From Dolomedes plantarius (taxonomy: Eukaryota > Arthropoda > Arachnida > Araneae > Dolomedidae): a DNA stretch of 64,000 nt. Below, in pieces: positions 61,229-64,000 of the stretch. Position 1 is the stretch's first letter, and each line of letters begins with the position of its first letter. The stretch covers positions 125,973,570 through 126,037,569 of the forward strand of contig OU015493.1 in assembly GCA_907164885.2 (NCBI GenBank). Reading direction: 5' to 3'. A model generated the notes under the pieces. The model did no database searches. It had not been told where the DNA came from and saw nothing but the letters and a program-made list of their open reading frames with translations. Position numbers and translations under genes: made by a program.

Positions 61229-62312
61229 CGTAGGATTACGTTCCTCCATAACGGTCCTGCGGAAAGGAAAATTTTATACGCTAAAACTGTCCGTCCGTCC
61301 TCGCGAGTTATAATTTTGGCAGCGCGCCAAACCCAGTCTATCGCTTGGACAAGTTAAACAGAAACGTACTGAGATGCGCCAAAAATTTGACGTACATATA
61401 TGTATATACTAGCTGAAAACCCGCACTTCGCTACTGAGTACATTCAAATTAAATACAACGGTCAATGTATGCAATTAATGCCAAAAAAAATAATAAATCT
61501 ATATATATTTATAATAAATGCGACGATCAATGTATACAAATGATGTTAAAAAAATTATATATTTAAAAAAATCGTAAGGGATATTTTTATAGACAAAATA
61601 ATGTAGAAGAGAATATTCAAATTAAATGTAATAGGACATACTAAAGAATATAGTACAGTTAATATAGTACAGTTTGAGGGACATATCTTTTATTGTATTT
61701 TAATATTTTTTTGGATAATGTCCAATCGCCAGCCGCATTAGCAAGAAAAAAAATATTTTTTGTCTATTTAGTTGTTATGCACGTGACAATAAATTTAAAG
61801 TACTAGAAAAAGAAATCACGTGATCGGCATTTAATATATTGAATTCTAAAAATTAATCTTTAAAAATTCCCAAAAAATCAGAAAAGGGAGGTAAAGATTC
61901 GAAAAAGATCTCATTTTAAAGGAATTTTTGTGATCTTTCTCGTGATATAAATTTTATAACCCTCAAATTATTATTTTAAATGCAAACTTAAAAAAAGTTA
62001 CTAAAACAGCTTAAAAATTTAATTAAAAAAAATCTAAGAATTTTTCAAACATCTTTCTTAGTGCACCCCTACACCATAAGAAGAATCACCATGCAAAATT
62101 TCAGCCCTTTAGGTCCAGCGGTTTGGTCTGTGCGTTGTATGTCAGTCAGTCAGTCAGTCAGTCAGTTACAGAACTGTTTTATATATATATATATGCATAC
62201 ATTCATATATGTATATATAGGTACATGTATACATACAAAAGAGGTAAGCAACGATAAGTAATCCTACATTAATAACCCGCGGTAGTTTCGTTAGAAGACT
62301 ACCTGGAATTTT
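61229..62312. repeat. Repeat D, copy split by a Helitron
   Basis: The left part (61229-61398) and right part (62236-62312) together correspond to 49149-49372. Between them lie the minus-strand Helitron and some TA-rich sequence. TTAA precedes the left end (61225-61228) and follows the core on the right (62269-62272), as in the intact copy. Confidence 0.8.
61409..62195 (-). mobile_element. Non-autonomous Helitron (0.8 kb family), minus strand
   Basis: This is an inverted copy of the unit at 50701-51481. On the minus strand its 5' part holds AACAGTTCTGTAACTGACTG, with a (CTGA)n microsatellite, and CCGCTGGACCTAAAGGGCTG. The 3' end reads TAGCGAAGTGCGGGTTTTCA followed by GCTAG, with T next to it (complement of 61408). 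It is inserted in repeat D. Confidence 0.87.
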
Positions 62313-62385
62313 TTTCATCTGGTCATGTTATGAATTTTTTTTCATCTGGTCATGCCATGAATTTTTTTTCGTCTGGTAGTGTATG
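62313..62385. repeat. Minisatellite of about 28 bp, roughly three copies
   Basis: The unit GAATTTTTTTTCATCTGGTC (plus ATG(T/C)(T/C)AT) is repeated with small changes, the last copy with CGTCTGG. Confidence 0.8.
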
Positions 62386-62522
62386 TGATTACGTCGTCCC
62401 GGACGGTCAGTCCACCCGACAAGTGTCAAACTGGAGACCGGGCTGCGTAGCAAGAGCCTGTATACTTATGTTGATGTTAACTTGGGTAATAAAAAAATTG
62501 TATCTAAATTTATTTGGATGAA

Positions 62523-63689
62523 TAAAAATTGTTTTGAATTATATTTGAAGTCTTGTTATATGAGTTAAAGGGGATATAACTTAATTCACTATTACATGTA
62601 CATACATATATTTAAGTGTTCAATTAATAGCCCATAGTGTTGCATTAGACTCTCATGGCTATTGTTCTTTGAAATTCACGGATCTATGAAGGAACATGCC
62701 TCGCGCTAAGTCAATCGAGTCGAGCAAAAATTTCAAGAATCATGAATAGTATCTTTTGCCGTACGTATAGCCTTGTTTTCTGAAAAGTATTTAGCACACG
62801 AAGCTGAACGTGCCTGTAGCAAATAAAATCTGAAGAGTGTTATCACTTTCAAGTGTGACACTTCTCGTGATGCTCTCATCTTTTTCCTCAAATGAGTGCA
62901 TCGCGGTTCCCATTCATTAGCGGATTTTTTTTAACTAAACTTCGTTTTGAATTCGTGTGTAAATGGTGTAAGTAGTTTTTATGATGGACAATTCATCTAG
63001 TTGTACGGCAGTTTATTCATTGAATTCATTAATTAATGTGAATGCCATTAAACTTTGGGTTTGTTTCTTTGCTCGTAATTATTTCTGTTTTTCACTTTTT
63101 AATATGTTCTCATGGGAAATGAGGTTAATAATTTGCTTTATATGGTTGAAATCTTGCGTAGAAGAATGAAATTATTTACAGCTTGATATTTAAATTAAAT
63201 CTACAAATTATTTTTATGTAACTTGGGTGATAGTGATTTTAGCTGCTAGTTGAAGTTTACAGATTTTAAGTCATATGTTTGATAAAATATTAATTGCAAT
63301 AACCAAGAGGACATAATAAAAATAAAATTGTATTATATGTTAGTGTAGCGATTATCGTTTGTTGATAAGACTTAAAGAATACGGAATTATTTTTTGATCT
63401 CAAATAAACCCATTCTATGCATTATTTAACTTTTCGTGATTCTTGAATTTTTGCTTGATTGATTGCAGGACTTGGTGCGAGGCATGTTTCTCCATAGATC
63501 CGTGAATTTCAGCGAATAAAATAACATCTATGAGAGTTTGATGCAACATTGAGCTATTACACTTTAATTACACGCTATAAATTAATCACACACGTATTTG
63601 TATCTATATGTAAGTGTGTAAGAGTGAATTAAGTTATTTCTCTATTGACCCATGCAACACTACTTCAAATATATAAAGCAATTTTTAAC
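62523..63689. repeat. Long inverted repeat (arms about 225-257 bp, spacer 690 bp)
   Basis: The left arm (62523-62746) and the reverse complement of the right arm (63433-63689) align over their whole length with substitutions and small indels. Shared blocks include ATAACTTAATTCACT, AAATTCACGGATCTATG, ACATGCCTCGC and AGCAAAAATTTCAAGAATCA. The outer ends (TAAAAATTG) suggest a fold-back or MITE-like element, but no target duplication is clear. The spacer has no recognised gene. Confidence 0.85.
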
Positions 63690-64000
63690 ACTGAAATAAG
63701 TTTAGGATACGAAAAAGTTTTTCCTAACTAATGTACTAAAATTCTGATTTTATATATGAGTGTGCGTTTAATAATTTTTAAAAATTATATGTCTACTCTA
63801 TGAAGAACACTCAGCATCATCGCTTGCCCGAACTAACATAATTAAATCGGATCAACATTAAAACATAGAGCCGTACAATAAAGCAATTTCCCCAACCGTA
63901 TCGACGAGAACGTGACCCATCTGGTCGACAGCACGTACGAATCTAATCTTTTTAGCACTGTAAAATAATCCTTTGTAAAAAAAAAAAAATTGAACCCATA
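63690..64000. other. Non-coding stretch at window end
   Basis: No feature was recognised; a short poly(A) lies near 63979-63990. Confidence 0.5.

Overview
The window looks like non-coding nuclear DNA from an arthropod with a large, AT-rich genome, most likely a spider or other arachnid. That is an inference. It rests on the low gene content, long (TA)n tracts and the mix of decayed Tc1, mariner, piggyBac, hAT, pogo-like and Helitron elements; the Tc1-type transposase resembles the family that is abundant in orb-weaving spiders. I find no complete host gene, rRNA, functional tRNA or CRISPR array, and no prokaryotic gene organisation. The window probably lies between genes or inside a long intron.

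Layout. 0-9 kb is a dense transposon patch: a (TA)n-anchored repeat, a mariner element with an inverted-duplicated end, a fragment of a pogo-like element, a hAT MITE, a 1.4-kb hAT element carrying a nested TTAA-flanked MITE, and the 3' end of another DNA transposon. A small minus-strand Helitron lies at 10.4-10.8 kb. From 13 to 17 kb, several 550-750-bp repeat units and a pogo-like element alternate with long (TA)n tracts. A Tc1-like element fills 17.7-19.2 kb and a 2.6-kb Helitron with internal repeats fills 19.3-21.9 kb. 22-29.7 kb is mostly featureless, with one MITE and tRNA-derived segments. At 29.8-32.2 kb a complete but dead piggyBac element sits inside a hAT MITE. 32-47 kb is mostly AT-rich unique sequence with a GC-rich possible promoter (33.6 kb), a very small mariner-type MITE (36.2 kb), SINE-like segments and one plausible host exon (43.7 kb). 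From 47 to 64 kb there are more hAT MITEs, two copies of a 0.8-kb Helitron in opposite orientations (one splitting another repeat), two decayed minus-strand coding remnants (47.5 and 59.0 kb), a GC-rich island (60.3 kb) and a 1.2-kb long inverted repeat (62.5-63.7 kb).

The genes do not form a pathway; the elements record successive insertions. Three nestings can be read from target-site duplications or repeat comparison: a TTAA MITE inside hAT, piggyBac inside a hAT MITE, and a Helitron inside a TTAA-bounded repeat. Every transposase seen is broken by stops, frameshifts or lost catalytic residues, so any mobility would need enzymes from elsewhere.
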